This document shows, one piece after another, positions 10,107 to 19,066 of a stretch of 64,000 bases of DNA. Made by a program: the position numbers and the translations under genes. Position 1 is the first letter of the stretch; every line of letters starts with the position of its first letter. The notes beneath the pieces were generated by a model. The model made no database searches and was not told where the DNA came from. It worked only from the letters and a program-made list of their open reading frames with translations. This DNA is from Candidatus Fukatsuia endosymbiont of Tuberolachnus salignus (GTDB lineage: Bacteria; Pseudomonadota; Gammaproteobacteria; Enterobacterales; Enterobacteriaceae). The stretch spans positions 1,798,001 to 1,862,000 of the forward strand of contig NZ_OZ034983.1 in the NCBI RefSeq assembly GCF_964030845.1, read 5' to 3'.

Positions 10107-11081
10107 TCATTTCACCGGTAATGTCATATCCCTAAACACCGCTTCTATGTCTTCATTGGAACGTAATGTCAACACGCTATCAACCAGATCAGGGGTTAAA
10201 TGTGGTGCAAAACGCTGAATAAAATCGTACATATAACCACGCAGGAAGAGACTGCGGCGAAAACCAATTTTAGTGGTACTGCAAGTAAATATATTTTGGG
10301 CATCAACAGTCACCAAATCAGCATCTTGTAACGGATCCACCGACATATTAGCAATCACACCCACACCAAGACCGAGGCGCACATAGGTTTTAATCACATC
10401 CGCATCCGTCGCCGTAAGCACAATACGTGGGGTCAATTCGGCAAGATTAAATGCCTTATCCAGCACAGAACGCCCAGTAAACCCGAAAGTGTAAGTGACT
10501 ATCGGATAGGCCGCCAGTTCTTCAATTTCAATATTTTTTTTCCCCGCTAACGGATGATCTCGTCTGACGACGACCCCTCTATTCCAGTGATAGCAGGGCA
10601 GCATAATCAAATCATCGTACAAATGTAGCGCTTCCGTGGCAATGGCAAAATCAGCATCACCCTTAGCAACGGCTTCAGCAATCTGAGTAGGTGATCCCTG
10701 ATGCATATGTAAAGACACGCGGGGGTAACGCTGGATAAAACCTTTAATCACCTCTGGCAAAGCATAGCGAGCTTGAGTATAGGTCGTTGCAATACAAAGT
10801 GAACCCTGATCAGGACAGGTATGTTCCTTGGCAACCGATTTGATCGCTTCTATTTTCGACAGTACTTCACGGGCAATGGCAATCACTTCTTGTCCAGCTG
10901 TCGTTACCTGCGTTAAATGCTTACCACTACGGGCAAAAATCAAAATCCCTAGTTCATCCTCCAGCATTCTGATTTGTTTACTGATACCCGGTTGCGAGGT
11001 GTATAAACCTTCGGCAGTAGATGACACATTCAAGTTGTGCTTAACCACCTCAACAATGTAACGCAGTTGCTGCAATTTCAT
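10107..11081 (-). CDS. cysB: LysR-type regulator CysB
   Basis: CysB activates the sulfate assimilation and cysteine synthesis genes when bound to N-acetylserine. The 324 residues match enterobacterial CysB in length and almost throughout: the N-terminal winged helix (MKLQQLRYIVEVVKHNLN, TSQPGISKQIRMLEDELGI) and the co-inducer-binding domain (TTYTQARYALPEVIKGF, HMHQGSPTQIAEAVAKGDADFAIATE, GFTGRS, TDADVIKTYVRLGLGVGVIA). An AGGA ribosome site precedes the ATG. It lies just downstream of topA on the same strand, as in Escherichia coli. Its usual downstream neighbour acnA is absent; the intron and the toxin gene lie there instead. Confidence 0.97.
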   Translation of the reverse strand: MKLQQLRYIVEVVKHNLNVSSTAEGLYTSQPGISKQIRMLEDELGILIFARSGKHLTQVTTAGQEVIAIAREVLSKIEAIKSVAKEHTCPDQGSLCIATTYTQARYALPEVIKGFIQRYPRVSLHMHQGSPTQIAEAVAKGDADFAIATEALHLYDDLIMLPCYHWNRGVVVRRDHPLAGKKNIEIEELAAYPIVTYTFGFTGRSVLDKAFNLAELTPRIVLTATDADVIKTYVRLGLGVGVIANMSVDPLQDADLVTVDAQNIFTCSTTKIGFRRSLFLRGYMYDFIQRFAPHLTPDLVDSVLTLRSNEDIEAVFRDMTLPVK

Positions 11082-11101
11082 ACCATCCTGTCCTCAATCC
11101 C

Positions 11102-13720
11102 TTACCTATTTTTACCCTCAACCCATTTGCCATCAATATAGAAAGCCGACCAAGAGGTTGCTTTACCCGCTTTCTCAGATGAAATATATTGCTGTTTTGT
11201 CTTACGGCTAAAACGGACCAAAGTCTTATTCCCTTCTTTATCGCTCACCGGGGCATCGGCCAGATAACGCAATTTTTCTGGTAAGAGATGTTTAAATCGC
11301 ACCAACTCTTCTACCCGTGGTGCTCGGGTTTCCCGCGATTTAGGAAACGTATTAGCAGATAAAAATACACCGACAGCACCATCACGGAGTACGAAATAAG
11401 CATTTGATTTTTCACAGAGCAACTCCGGCAGAGGGATTGGTGCTTCTTTCGGCGGCGCCACTTCACCACTGCGTAAAATCTTACGGGTATTTTTACACCC
11501 ATCACCGGTGCAACCCATGTATTTACCGAAACGACCTACTTTCAGGTGCATTTCCGCGCCACATTTTTCACATTCAACAATAGGGCCCTCGTAACCTTTA
11601 ATACGGAACTCACCCTCTTCAATTTCATAACCCTCACACACAGGATTATTACCACAAACATGCAGTTTATGTTCTGTATCGATAAGGTAACTGTCCATTG
11701 CCGTGGCACATTTTTGGCAACGACGGCGTGCACGTAACGCATTGGTTTCAGCATGTTCCCCTTCCTGAACATTGAGGATCTCGGTTTCAGGGACCAAGTT
11801 GATTGTCGTTTTACAACGCTCTTTCGGCAGCAATGCATAGCCTGAACACCCTAAAAATACACCGGTACTGGCGGTACGGATCCCCATCTGGCGGCTACAT
11901 GTCGGGCACGTAATCTGAGTCAACACTATGGCGTTCGGACGCATACCGCCTTCTTCTGGATCCTTTTCTGCCTCCGCCAGCTGCGCACTGAATTCGCTAA
12001 AAAACGCATCAAGCACTGTTTTCCATTCCGCCTGATTACTGGCAATCTGATCCAGTCTATTTTCCATCCGTGCCGTGAAATCATAATTCATCAATTCGTG
12101 AAAATTCGCTTCTAACCGATCGGTAACGATTTCACCCATTTTTTCGGCATAGAAACGACGGCTATCGACTCGGACGTAGCCACGTTCCTGAATGGTAGAA
12201 ATAATGGAAGCATAAGTTGAAGGACGACCAATCCCCCTTTTTTCCAGCTCTCTTACCAAGGAAGCTTCATTGTAGCGTGACGGCGGTTTAGTAAAATGCT
12301 GATTTGGCCGCAATTTTTTTAAGTCTAATACACTGCCGACATCCACCACGGGTAAAGTACGATCTTCATCACCTTTACGCAACGCGGGCATCACTTTAGT
12401 CCATCCATCAAAACGCAACGTTCTCCCCTTGGCTCGCAGCCGATAATCTGCCGCTTGAACAATGAGTGTGGTCGAGTCATACAGGGCAATGCTCATTTGA
12501 CAAGCAACAAATTGACGCCAAATCAGTTGATACAGCTTCTGTGCATCCCCTTCCATATCCGTTAATTGTTCCGCCAATACATTAACATCCGATGGGCGGA
12601 TGGCTTCGTGGGCTTCCTGAGAATTTTCCTTGTTATTATATTGATTAACGGAAGATGGCAGATAACGCTCACCAAAGTTAGCATGGATATAATCTCGCAC
12701 CATCGTCAAAGCATCTTGACTCAAATTGGTGGAATCGGTACGCATATAAGTGATGTAACCCGCTTCATACAACCGTTGCGCCATCATCATGGTTTTTTTT
12801 ACCCCAAAACCTAAGCGAGTACTGGCAGCCTGCTGTAGCGTCGAGGTAATAAAAGGAGCACTAGGTTTACTGCTAGTGGGTTTATCTTCCCGCTCCAACA
12901 CCTTATATTGAGCATTTTCTAGTAATGTTACTGCGACATGTGTCTGTTCAGCATTAATAGGTTTGAATGCGTGATCCTGCGCGTGAGTGACTTCCATTTG
13001 GAGGATAACGCCACTTTGCGTTAACAATTCTGCATGAAGATCCCAATATTCTACCGGGACAAAGGCTTTAATATCACTTTCACGTTCAACCACCAGACGT
13101 ACGGCAACAGATTGCACCCGTCCGGCAGACAGACCACGGGCAATTTTTTTCCACAATAACGGTGAAACCATATAGCCTACGACCCTATCCATAAAACGAC
13201 GGGCTTGCTGGGCGTTGATACGATGAATGTTTAACTCTCCAGGCTGCTCAAAAGCCTGTCCGATCGCATTCTGAGTAATCTCGTTAAACACCACGCGACT
13301 AAAACGTTTGTCATCGCCACCAATAACCTCACGCAGATGCCAGGCAATAGCCTCTCCTTCGCGGTCAAGATCGGTCGCAAGATAAATGTGGTCCGCTTTT
13401 GCCGCTAACGATTTCAGTTCAGCAACCACCTTTTCCTTACCGGGTAAAATTTCGTATTGCGCTTGCCAGCCATGATAAGGATCGATCCCCATCCGGTTAA
13501 CTAACGCTATTTTTTCATCTTTTTTAACTTTTTTCTTCGGCTGATCCTTTTTTGACGCTTTTTTTTCAGCCAAATCCGTATTTTTTTTTCTGCTTGATCC
13601 ACCGGTCGGCAAATCACGAATATGACCAACGCTGGACTTAACTACATAGCTATTGCCTAAATACTTATTAATAGTTTTGGCTTTTGCCGGGGACTCAACT
13701 ATTACGAGAGCTTTACCCAT
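11102..13720 (-). CDS. topA: DNA topoisomerase I
   Basis: Type IA topoisomerase that relaxes negative supercoils. The TOPRIM domain starts with MGKALVIVESPAKAKTI and holds the acidic DLDREGEAIAWHL motif. The catalytic tyrosine is Y325 in YITYMRTDSTNLS. Three C-terminal zinc-binding regions follow (CPTCSRQMG, CQKCATAMD with CGNNPVC, CEKCGAEMH with GCTGDGCKNT). A lysine-rich insert (about residues 35-60) carries A-runs and is typical of the enterobacterial protein. I chose the ATG at 13720 because GAAGG precedes it and MGKALV is the conserved start; an in-frame TTG lies four codons upstream. Length is about 872 residues against 865 in E. coli. No damage seen. Confidence 0.97.
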   Translation of the reverse strand: MGKALVIVESPAKAKTINKYLGNSYVVKSSVGHIRDLPTGGSSRKKNTDLAEKKASKKDQPKKKVKKDEKIALVNRMGIDPYHGWQAQYEILPGKEKVVAELKSLAAKADHIYLATDLDREGEAIAWHLREVIGGDDKRFSRVVFNEITQNAIGQAFEQPGELNIHRINAQQARRFMDRVVGYMVSPLLWKKIARGLSAGRVQSVAVRLVVERESDIKAFVPVEYWDLHAELLTQSGVILQMEVTHAQDHAFKPINAEQTHVAVTLLENAQYKVLEREDKPTSSKPSAPFITSTLQQAASTRLGFGVKKTMMMAQRLYEAGYITYMRTDSTNLSQDALTMVRDYIHANFGERYLPSSVNQYNNKENSQEAHEAIRPSDVNVLAEQLTDMEGDAQKLYQLIWRQFVACQMSIALYDSTTLIVQAADYRLRAKGRTLRFDGWTKVMPALRKGDEDRTLPVVDVGSVLDLKKLRPNQHFTKPPSRYNEASLVRELEKRGIGRPSTYASIISTIQERGYVRVDSRRFYAEKMGEIVTDRLEANFHELMNYDFTARMENRLDQIASNQAEWKTVLDAFFSEFSAQLAEAEKDPEEGGMRPNAIVLTQITCPTCSRQMGIRTASTGVFLGCSGYALLPKERCKTTINLVPETEILNVQEGEHAETNALRARRRCQKCATAMDSYLIDTEHKLHVCGNNPVCEGYEIEEGEFRIKGYEGPIVECEKCGAEMHLKVGRFGKYMGCTGDGCKNTRKILRSGEVAPPKEAPIPLPELLCEKSNAYFVLRDGAVGVFLSANTFPKSRETRAPRVEELVRFKHLLPEKLRYLADAPVSDKEGNKTLVRFSRKTKQQYISSEKAGKATSWSAFYIDGKWVEGKNR

Positions 13721-13796
13721 AATTACCTTCAATTATTTACCGTAATACCTAGGCTTTTATCCGCCCGGACTCTGCATTCTGGAAAGATCCCGTTTC

Positions 13797-14843
13797 TTAC
13801 ATCAACGGCTTTCCACTACGCTGCCACCAACGTAACAACAAACGATCAGCGCTTTGCGTGATGCTTTCAGTAATTCGATCAATTAACCGCTTGCGATGTT
13901 TATAAACTACACCGAAGACTTCATATTTATCCATTTCAGATATCAACAAATCATCACTGGTTCCAATAGCGTCTACCAGCCCCTTTTCTTTAGCCTGAGT
14001 ACCAAACCAATGTTCACCAGTAGCGACAGCATCAATATCGAGAGACGGGCGCTGCTGTTGTACAAACTGCTTGAATAATAAATGGGTTTCATTTAATTCT
14101 TCACGGAATTTTTCTCGCCCTTGCTCTGTATTTTCACCCAATAGCGTTAAGGTACGTTTAAATTCACCGGCGGTATGCAGTTCAATATCAACGTTGTTTT
14201 TTTGCAACAATCGATGAAAATTAGGGATCTGTGCCACCACACCGACAGAGCCAATAATAGCAAAAGGGGCGGATACGATGCGATCGGCGACACAGGCCAT
14301 CATATAACCGCCGCTGGCAGCAATCTTATCGACAACCACCGTCAGACGAATATTGGCATGACGTAAACGTGTCAATTGTGAAGCCGCCAAACCGTAGCCA
14401 TGTACCACACCCCCCGCGCTTTCCAGCCGCAACAATACCTGATCTTCTACTTTCGCTACTGCCAGTACAGCAGAGATTTCCTCTCTTAGTGAGGTGACCT
14501 CATGCGCGTCAACACTTCCATCGAAATCTAATACATACAAACAGGGTTTTGCCGCCACCATCGTGCCTGATTTAGCCTGTTGTTTTTTTAATTTTTGCTC
14601 AGCTTTTTGCTTTTTTTTAAATTCTTTATGCCAATTTTTTTGTTCCACGTCGGACATCCGTGATAACTGCATCTCACGCTGCATTTCCTTGTATTGCTCA
14701 CCTAAATCAATCAGGCTCAGTTTGCCTCGATGCTCAGAATTGCGCTGCCCAAAACTAAACACAACGAATATCAGCGTGCCTACAGCGGCAGCAATAGTCA
14801 CTATTTTGGCAAGAAAAAGCCCGTACATAGACATGAATTCCAT
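13797..14843 (-). CDS. sohB: Inner-membrane serine peptidase SohB
   Basis: A member of the S49 (SppA/protease IV) family, anchored in the inner membrane with its catalytic part in the periplasm. One N-terminal membrane segment (residues 5-29, GLFLAKIVTIAAAVG and on) is followed by a charged, lysine-rich stretch (about 60-95) and the peptidase domain. The nucleophile region is AASGGYMMACVADRI with the preceding LRLESAGGVVHGYG; the family lysine is in the HTAGEFKRTLTLLGENTEQG region. The C-terminus RLLLRWWQRSGKPLM is that of SohB. At 348 residues it is full length. rluB lies 20 bases upstream on the same strand. Confidence 0.95.
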   Translation of the reverse strand: MEFMSMYGLFLAKIVTIAAAVGTLIFVVFSFGQRNSEHRGKLSLIDLGEQYKEMQREMQLSRMSDVEQKNWHKEFKKKQKAEQKLKKQQAKSGTMVAAKPCLYVLDFDGSVDAHEVTSLREEISAVLAVAKVEDQVLLRLESAGGVVHGYGLAASQLTRLRHANIRLTVVVDKIAASGGYMMACVADRIVSAPFAIIGSVGVVAQIPNFHRLLQKNNVDIELHTAGEFKRTLTLLGENTEQGREKFREELNETHLLFKQFVQQQRPSLDIDAVATGEHWFGTQAKEKGLVDAIGTSDDLLISEMDKYEVFGVVYKHRKRLIDRITESITQSADRLLLRWWQRSGKPLM

Positions 14844-14863
14844 AACTACTGCCTTGTTTTATT

Positions 14864-15802
14864 TTAGTGTGTGCCGACATTTTGACGATTGGAACTTCTC
14901 GGCGATGATCCGTGACGCCCTACCCTCTGAGTTATCCGCCCACTCTTACTGGCGGCTGTTTTTCCGCTGAATAGCGCATGGCGTTTCACTGAGCGGCGGA
15001 TTTGACCGGCTTTCATCGGGCGGCGCTCACTCTCAATCGGCAATTTACTCAGGGTTTCAACCTGCAAACCTACTGATTCGCGCAAGTAGTTGATGGCTTG
15101 CAGATCAAGCTCCGTCCACCCCCCACGTGGCAAATTTTTAGGTAAAAGTATACTACCGTAACGAATACGGATCAGACGGCTTACCTGAACCGCTACTGCC
15201 TCCCAAAGACGGCGCACTTCGCGATTACGCCCCTCCGTCAAAGTAACGTTATACCACTGATTCAGCCCTTCACCTCCCTGAAAACTGATGGCACGGAAGC
15301 AGGCAAGTCCCTCTTCTAACTGTACACCTTGCCCTAACTGCTTGATTGTATCATCACCAATTTGACCAAAAACCCGTACTGCGTATTCACGCTCAACTTC
15401 GTGACTTGGATGCATCAAACGATTGGCTAACTCACCATCAGTAGTAAACAGCAGTAGACCCGAAGTATTAATATCCAAACGCCCCACCGCAACCCAACGC
15501 GAACCGCGTAATTTAGGCAGCCGATCGAACACCGTTGGTCGTGCTTTAGGATCATGGCGGGTGCATAATTCACCCTCAGGTTTGTAATAAGCAAGAACGC
15601 GGCATACCGTTTCTTGCGATTCAGTGATCGATAGCACTCGACCATCTAAACGAATTTTTGTCGACTGACGAACGTAGACGCGATCACCCAGTTTAGCCAC
15701 CTTACCATCAACGCTAACACGGCCTTGCTCGATGATGCTTTCAATTTCACGACGGGAACCGTGACCGGCTCGCGCTAACACTTTTTGTAACTTTTCGCTC
15801 AT
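14864..15802 (-). CDS. rluB: 23S rRNA pseudouridine(2605) synthase RluB
   Basis: Makes pseudouridine at position 2605 of 23S rRNA. An N-terminal S4 RNA-binding domain (EKLQKVLARAGHGSRREIE) leads into the RsuA-type catalytic domain, with the active-site aspartate in the VGRLDINTSGLLLFTTDG motif and the ENREVRRLWE-like stretch GRNREVRRLWEAV near residue 190. The C-terminal tail is basic, as usual. In E. coli yciQ lies between yciO and rluB and btuR-yciK between rluB and sohB; none of these is present, so the order yciO-rluB-sohB is conserved with losses. Confidence 0.96.
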   Translation of the reverse strand: MSEKLQKVLARAGHGSRREIESIIEQGRVSVDGKVAKLGDRVYVRQSTKIRLDGRVLSITESQETVCRVLAYYKPEGELCTRHDPKARPTVFDRLPKLRGSRWVAVGRLDINTSGLLLFTTDGELANRLMHPSHEVEREYAVRVFGQIGDDTIKQLGQGVQLEEGLACFRAISFQGGEGLNQWYNVTLTEGRNREVRRLWEAVAVQVSRLIRIRYGSILLPKNLPRGGWTELDLQAINYLRESVGLQVETLSKLPIESERRPMKAGQIRRSVKRHALFSGKTAASKSGRITQRVGRHGSSPRSSNRQNVGTH

Positions 15803-15899
15803 TGAGCAACCTCTATGTCACCTTCACAGGCGTCGGGGGGATAAAATTATCTAGCGTGCCATTCTACATTTATTTATCTGTTTTGCATTGATAATCATT

Positions 15900-15947
15900 A
15901 AACCTCTTTCGAAACCTACTGTATGATCTGTATTTCGAAAGAAGTCT
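15900..15947. repeat. Short inverted repeat upstream of rluB
   Basis: Left arm AAACCTCTTTCGAAA (15900-15914) and right arm TTTCGAAAGAAGTCT (15933-15947) are inverted copies with two mismatches, separated by 18 bases. The arms resemble the IS5-type terminal repeat seen at 39457 (AGACCTCTTCGGAAACT). It could be a hairpin in the rluB leader or the joined ends of a lost insertion sequence. Confidence 0.45.
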
Positions 15948-15971
15948 ACTGTTTAACAGATCGACTAGCTA

Positions 15972-16592
15972 CTAGCTAAAAGGAGACAAATCGCCAGATC
16001 CTTCTCGGATCACTGTTGGGATAGACTCAGTCATATCAATCACCGTGGTTGGCTGCTGACCCAAGACACCACCATCAATAATTAAATCTACCTGTTTGCT
16101 CAGCGTTTCTTTGATTTTTTCTGGATCAGATTCAGCAAAATCGTTACCCGGTAACATCAAGGTGGTCGACATCAAAGGTTCTTGCAATTTATCCATTAAT
16201 GCCAGGGCAATCGGGTTAGATAATACCCGTAAACCAATGGTTTTTCGTTTATCATTCATCAAACGCCGTGGGACTTCCTTCGTCGCTACTAAAATAAAAG
16301 TATAGTTACCCGGTATATTATTCTTTATTAATCTAAAGGCTCTATTATCAACCTGTGCACAAGTAGCCAGTACGGATAAATCACGGCATACCAGCGTAAA
16401 ATTATGACTACTGTCGAGTTGCCGAATACGGCAAATACGCCCCATTGCATTTTTTTCTTCCAACCGACAACCTAACGCGTAACCAGAATCTGTCGGGTAA
16501 ACAATCACTCCTCCTTTCTGTAAGACATCAACACAAAGCTTGATCAAACGTAATTGCGGGTTTTCTACGTGAATACGAAAGTACTGACTCAT
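15972..16592 (-). CDS. yciO: YciO, Sua5/YrdC-type protein
   Basis: YciO belongs to the family of Sua5/YrdC (TsaC), the enzymes that make threonylcarbamoyl-AMP for the tRNA modification t6A; its own role is less clear. The YrdC signature runs from GGVIVYPTDSGYALGC through the CRIRQLDSSHNFTLVCRDL block, GNYTFILVATKEVPRR and KTIGLRVLSNPIALAL, to PTTVIDMT and VIREGSGDLSPF. I prefer the ATG at 16592 (MSQYFRIHVENPQ), which matches E. coli YciO; a start four codons upstream is possible. It follows rnm by 17 bases and is probably cotranscribed with it. Confidence 0.95.
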   Translation of the reverse strand: MSQYFRIHVENPQLRLIKLCVDVLQKGGVIVYPTDSGYALGCRLEEKNAMGRICRIRQLDSSHNFTLVCRDLSVLATCAQVDNRAFRLIKNNIPGNYTFILVATKEVPRRLMNDKRKTIGLRVLSNPIALALMDKLQEPLMSTTLMLPGNDFAESDPEKIKETLSKQVDLIIDGGVLGQQPTTVIDMTESIPTVIREGSGDLSPFS

Positions 16593-16609
16593 GACATACC
16601 TCATTATTT

Positions 16610-17530
16610 CTATTTTATATTGGACTTTACATCACTCGCCCAATCACGCCATATGGGTTCCACTCCTGAAGGTAGCCACAATTTACGTCCCAGTTCGATC
16701 CAAGCACAGGGCTGATGAAAATCAGATCCTTGCGAAGCTAATAAACTATAAGTTCGCGCATATCGCCCCAACAAGGCACGCTCATCAGGGGTTTGTTGAC
16801 ATTGTGCTACCTCTACACCATCGCCACCCTGTTCAGCAAAATGAGCGAATAACCGTTTTAACCATTTGCTCGAAAGAGGATAACACCCAGGGTGCGCCAA
16901 CACCGCTTGTCCCCCCGATTGTGTAATAACATCAATGGCTTCTTCTATAGTACACCACTCAGGGGGCACATAGCCGGTCTTACCCTTTACCAAATATTTT
17001 TTAAACACCTGTGCAACATTGGCTACCCTCCCCTGCTTTACCAAATAACGAGCAAAATGGCTACGCGTGATCTGTCCGCCATTCGCCAAACACTGCGCGC
17101 CCTGCCAGGCATTAGGGATATGTGCTTTTTCCAAAAGAACGCCGATCGCTTGAGCTCGTTGAGAACGCCGTTTCGCTTGTGCAACTAACAGCTTACACAT
17201 GCTAGGATGAGAGATATCGATCCCCAAAGCAACAACGTGTATTTCATGGTGTTGCCATAAAGTAGAAATTTCTACCCCATGAATCAACCGTAGTGGCAAT
17301 TTCTGCTGTTTAATTGCCACCTCGGCTTCGGTTAATCCAGCAGTCGTATCATGATCAGTGATAGCTAATACATCGACACCCATTGAGGCAGCACGCATAA
17401 CCAATTCTGTTGGTGTCAATAAACCATCGGATGCCGTCGTATGACTATGAAGATCATAAAGTGTAAAAGCGGAAGGCGTCGCACTTCTTAAGATATTTTT
17501 TGTGCTGCTGTTGATCAAATGAACGTCCAC
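16610..17530 (-). CDS. rnm: 5'-3' exoribonuclease Rnm (YciV/TrpH, PHP domain)
   Basis: RNase AM removes short 5' extensions from ribosomal RNA precursors and degrades oligonucleotides and pAp-like molecules. The PHP metal centre is clear: YDLHSHTTASDG, ITDHDTTAG, the VEIST glutamate, the H of LAHPGCYPL and GSDFH near the C-terminus. At 306 residues it is slightly longer than E. coli YciV (293), with 20 extra residues before the ALYDLHSH-like start (TLYDLHSH). In enterobacteria the gene is divergent from the trp operon, which is missing here; the nqr operon sits upstream instead, separated by an inverted-repeat element. Confidence 0.94.
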   Translation of the reverse strand: MDVHLINSSTKNILRSATPSAFTLYDLHSHTTASDGLLTPTELVMRAASMGVDVLAITDHDTTAGLTEAEVAIKQQKLPLRLIHGVEISTLWQHHEIHVVALGIDISHPSMCKLLVAQAKRRSQRAQAIGVLLEKAHIPNAWQGAQCLANGGQITRSHFARYLVKQGRVANVAQVFKKYLVKGKTGYVPPEWCTIEEAIDVITQSGGQAVLAHPGCYPLSSKWLKRLFAHFAEQGGDGVEVAQCQQTPDERALLGRYARTYSLLASQGSDFHQPCAWIELGRKLWLPSGVEPIWRDWASDVKSNIK

Positions 17531-17543
17531 ATTTAAGTTACTT

Positions 17544-17719
17544 AGAGCCTGTTCGTGTTCAAAATTTCTTGTGCTCGCCGTGTTTGGGTCAAGTAATTCG
17601 TCAAAAACGCGCTCAAAATGCTCATTTATTCCTTTTTGTTGTATACAAAAGGTAAACTGTGCTTTCCCGCCCGTTTTTTCCTCGTCTGAGCACAGCGAAA
17701 AAGATTTGGAACAGGCTCT
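17544..17719. repeat. MITE-like element with GAGCCTGTTC ends
   Basis: AGAGCCTGTTC (17544-17554) and its inverse GAACAGGCTCT (17709-17719) bracket 154 bases between rnm and nqrM. The nqrM stop codon starts at the last base of the right arm. A third GAGCCTGTTCG lies at about 17976, just upstream of nqrM. The interior holds no recognisable gene. The size, paired ends and third copy suggest a non-autonomous insertion or the remains of an insertion sequence. Confidence 0.5.
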
Positions 17720-17946
17720 TACAAAATACGATACTGGGCCAATTTTTTTTCACGTGCAGCGGCCTGAACCCATTTTTTTTTGCGGATATCACAAGGTTCA
17801 GGGCAATCACAGACTTTCTCCATGCCTAACTGAGTCATACCACCACAACTGCCTTGTAAACTTTTACGGTTGACTAAATATCCTAACGACATCCCGGCTG
17901 TGATTAACAGAAAAAAAATAAAGGATACGATAAATAGTGTCAGCAT
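17719..17946 (-). CDS. nqrM: Na+-NQR maturation protein NqrM
   Basis: Small membrane protein that is needed to deliver iron for assembly of the Na+-NQR complex. One N-terminal membrane segment (LFIVSFIFFLLITAGMSLGY) is followed by the conserved cysteines of the family in GSCGG and KVCDCPEPCD. I chose the ATG at 17946 (MLTLFIVS) because AGGAG precedes it; a start seven codons upstream lacks that. It is the last gene of the nqr operon, after apbE, as in Vibrio. About 75 residues, full length. Confidence 0.93.
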   Translation of the reverse strand: MLTLFIVSFIFFLLITAGMSLGYLVNRKSLQGSCGGMTQLGMEKVCDCPEPCDIRKKKWVQAAAREKKLAQYRIL

Positions 17947-18008
17947 TAATTTTTCTCCTAAACGCAAAATCCCTCGAGCCTGTTCGGCATCTTAAGGGAT
18001 CAGCAACG

Positions 18009-19040
18009 TCAGCGTTTTTTTCCTAGATAAGGCTTAAAAGCCGTTGAATAACGCTCTTCAAATCCATTATCAGTTTTAACGATCATAAATACCGGAATAT
18101 TCAGTAAATTTGCCAATTCCATACCACGCTGTGGCCCCATCACATCTAATCCAGTAGATAATCCATCAGCCGTCATACAGCTCGGATCCAATACCGTTAT
18201 CGATACCAACCGATGGTTGATTGGCTGACCCGTAGTGGGGTCGATGGTGTGAGAATAACGCACACCTTTCTCTTCAAAATAATTGCGATAATCACCAGAG
18301 GTCGCAATCGACATAACACCCGGTTCAATGATTTCTTGTACACTTTGCCCACTGGCACCTGCATTAGGTTTCTCGATCGCAATGCGCCAAGGCTGATCCT
18401 TGCCATTATTGCCACTGGTGCGAATTTCACCACCAATATCCACCATATAATGATGAATGTTATTGGCTTCTAAATAATCAGCAATCACATCAACACCATA
18501 ACCCTTAGCGATACCCGAAAGATCAACATAAAGTTCAGGGATAGTTTTGATCAATGCGTCTTTTTTCTGTTCTACTGCCAATTTATCGATGCCAACCCAT
18601 GCACGGCGGTTTTCCAGTTCAACCTCCGTAGGCACTTTATCTGGTCGCCCTTCAGGGCCAAAACCCCAGAGGTTAACGAGCGGGCCTACGGTGACATCCA
18701 AAGCACCTTCAGTAATACGATTGATGCGAATCGCCTCACGTACCACCTTCGCTGTTGCCGCAGACACCGGAAAAGCGGTGTTTACCTGCCTACTTTGATT
18801 AAAACGACTTAACTCAGAACTCTGGCGGTAAGTTGACATCTGATCATTGACCCGCTCCAGTTGGCGATCAATTTCCTGCTTTAATAACTCAGGTGCGGGT
18901 GCTGACGGATCACTCACATATTTGATTGAGTAAGAGGTTCCCATCGTTTTACCCGAAAAATTAACCTGCTCGGGGTCACAGCCTGTTAGCAACAGTACAT
19001 TTATCAGTATTATTAGAAAACAGATTATTTTTTTCTGCAT
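18009..19040 (-). CDS. apbE: FAD:protein FMN transferase ApbE
   Basis: Periplasmic lipoprotein that attaches FMN to threonines of NqrB and NqrC through a phosphoester bond. The signal peptide ends in a lipobox (VLLLTGC, cysteine at residue 21). ApbE motifs follow: GKTMGTSYSIKY, LDVTVGPLVNLWGFGP, the VDLSGIAKGYGVD block and the metal-binding region YSHTIDPTTGQPINH. Length 343 residues matches the family. It sits 26 bases after nqrF and its two target subunits are encoded in the same operon, so its role here is well supported. Confidence 0.96.
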   Translation of the reverse strand: MQKKIICFLIILINVLLLTGCDPEQVNFSGKTMGTSYSIKYVSDPSAPAPELLKQEIDRQLERVNDQMSTYRQSSELSRFNQSRQVNTAFPVSAATAKVVREAIRINRITEGALDVTVGPLVNLWGFGPEGRPDKVPTEVELENRRAWVGIDKLAVEQKKDALIKTIPELYVDLSGIAKGYGVDVIADYLEANNIHHYMVDIGGEIRTSGNNGKDQPWRIAIEKPNAGASGQSVQEIIEPGVMSIATSGDYRNYFEEKGVRYSHTIDPTTGQPINHRLVSITVLDPSCMTADGLSTGLDVMGPQRGMELANLLNIPVFMIVKTDNGFEERYSTAFKPYLGKKR

Positions 19041-19066
19041 GATTTTTATCAGTCATCCCAGCTTGA

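Noticed and set aside
8038..10121. Short plus-strand open frames in the intron region
   Set aside because: They are antisense shadows of the reverse transcriptase or structured intron RNA without recognisable protein motifs.
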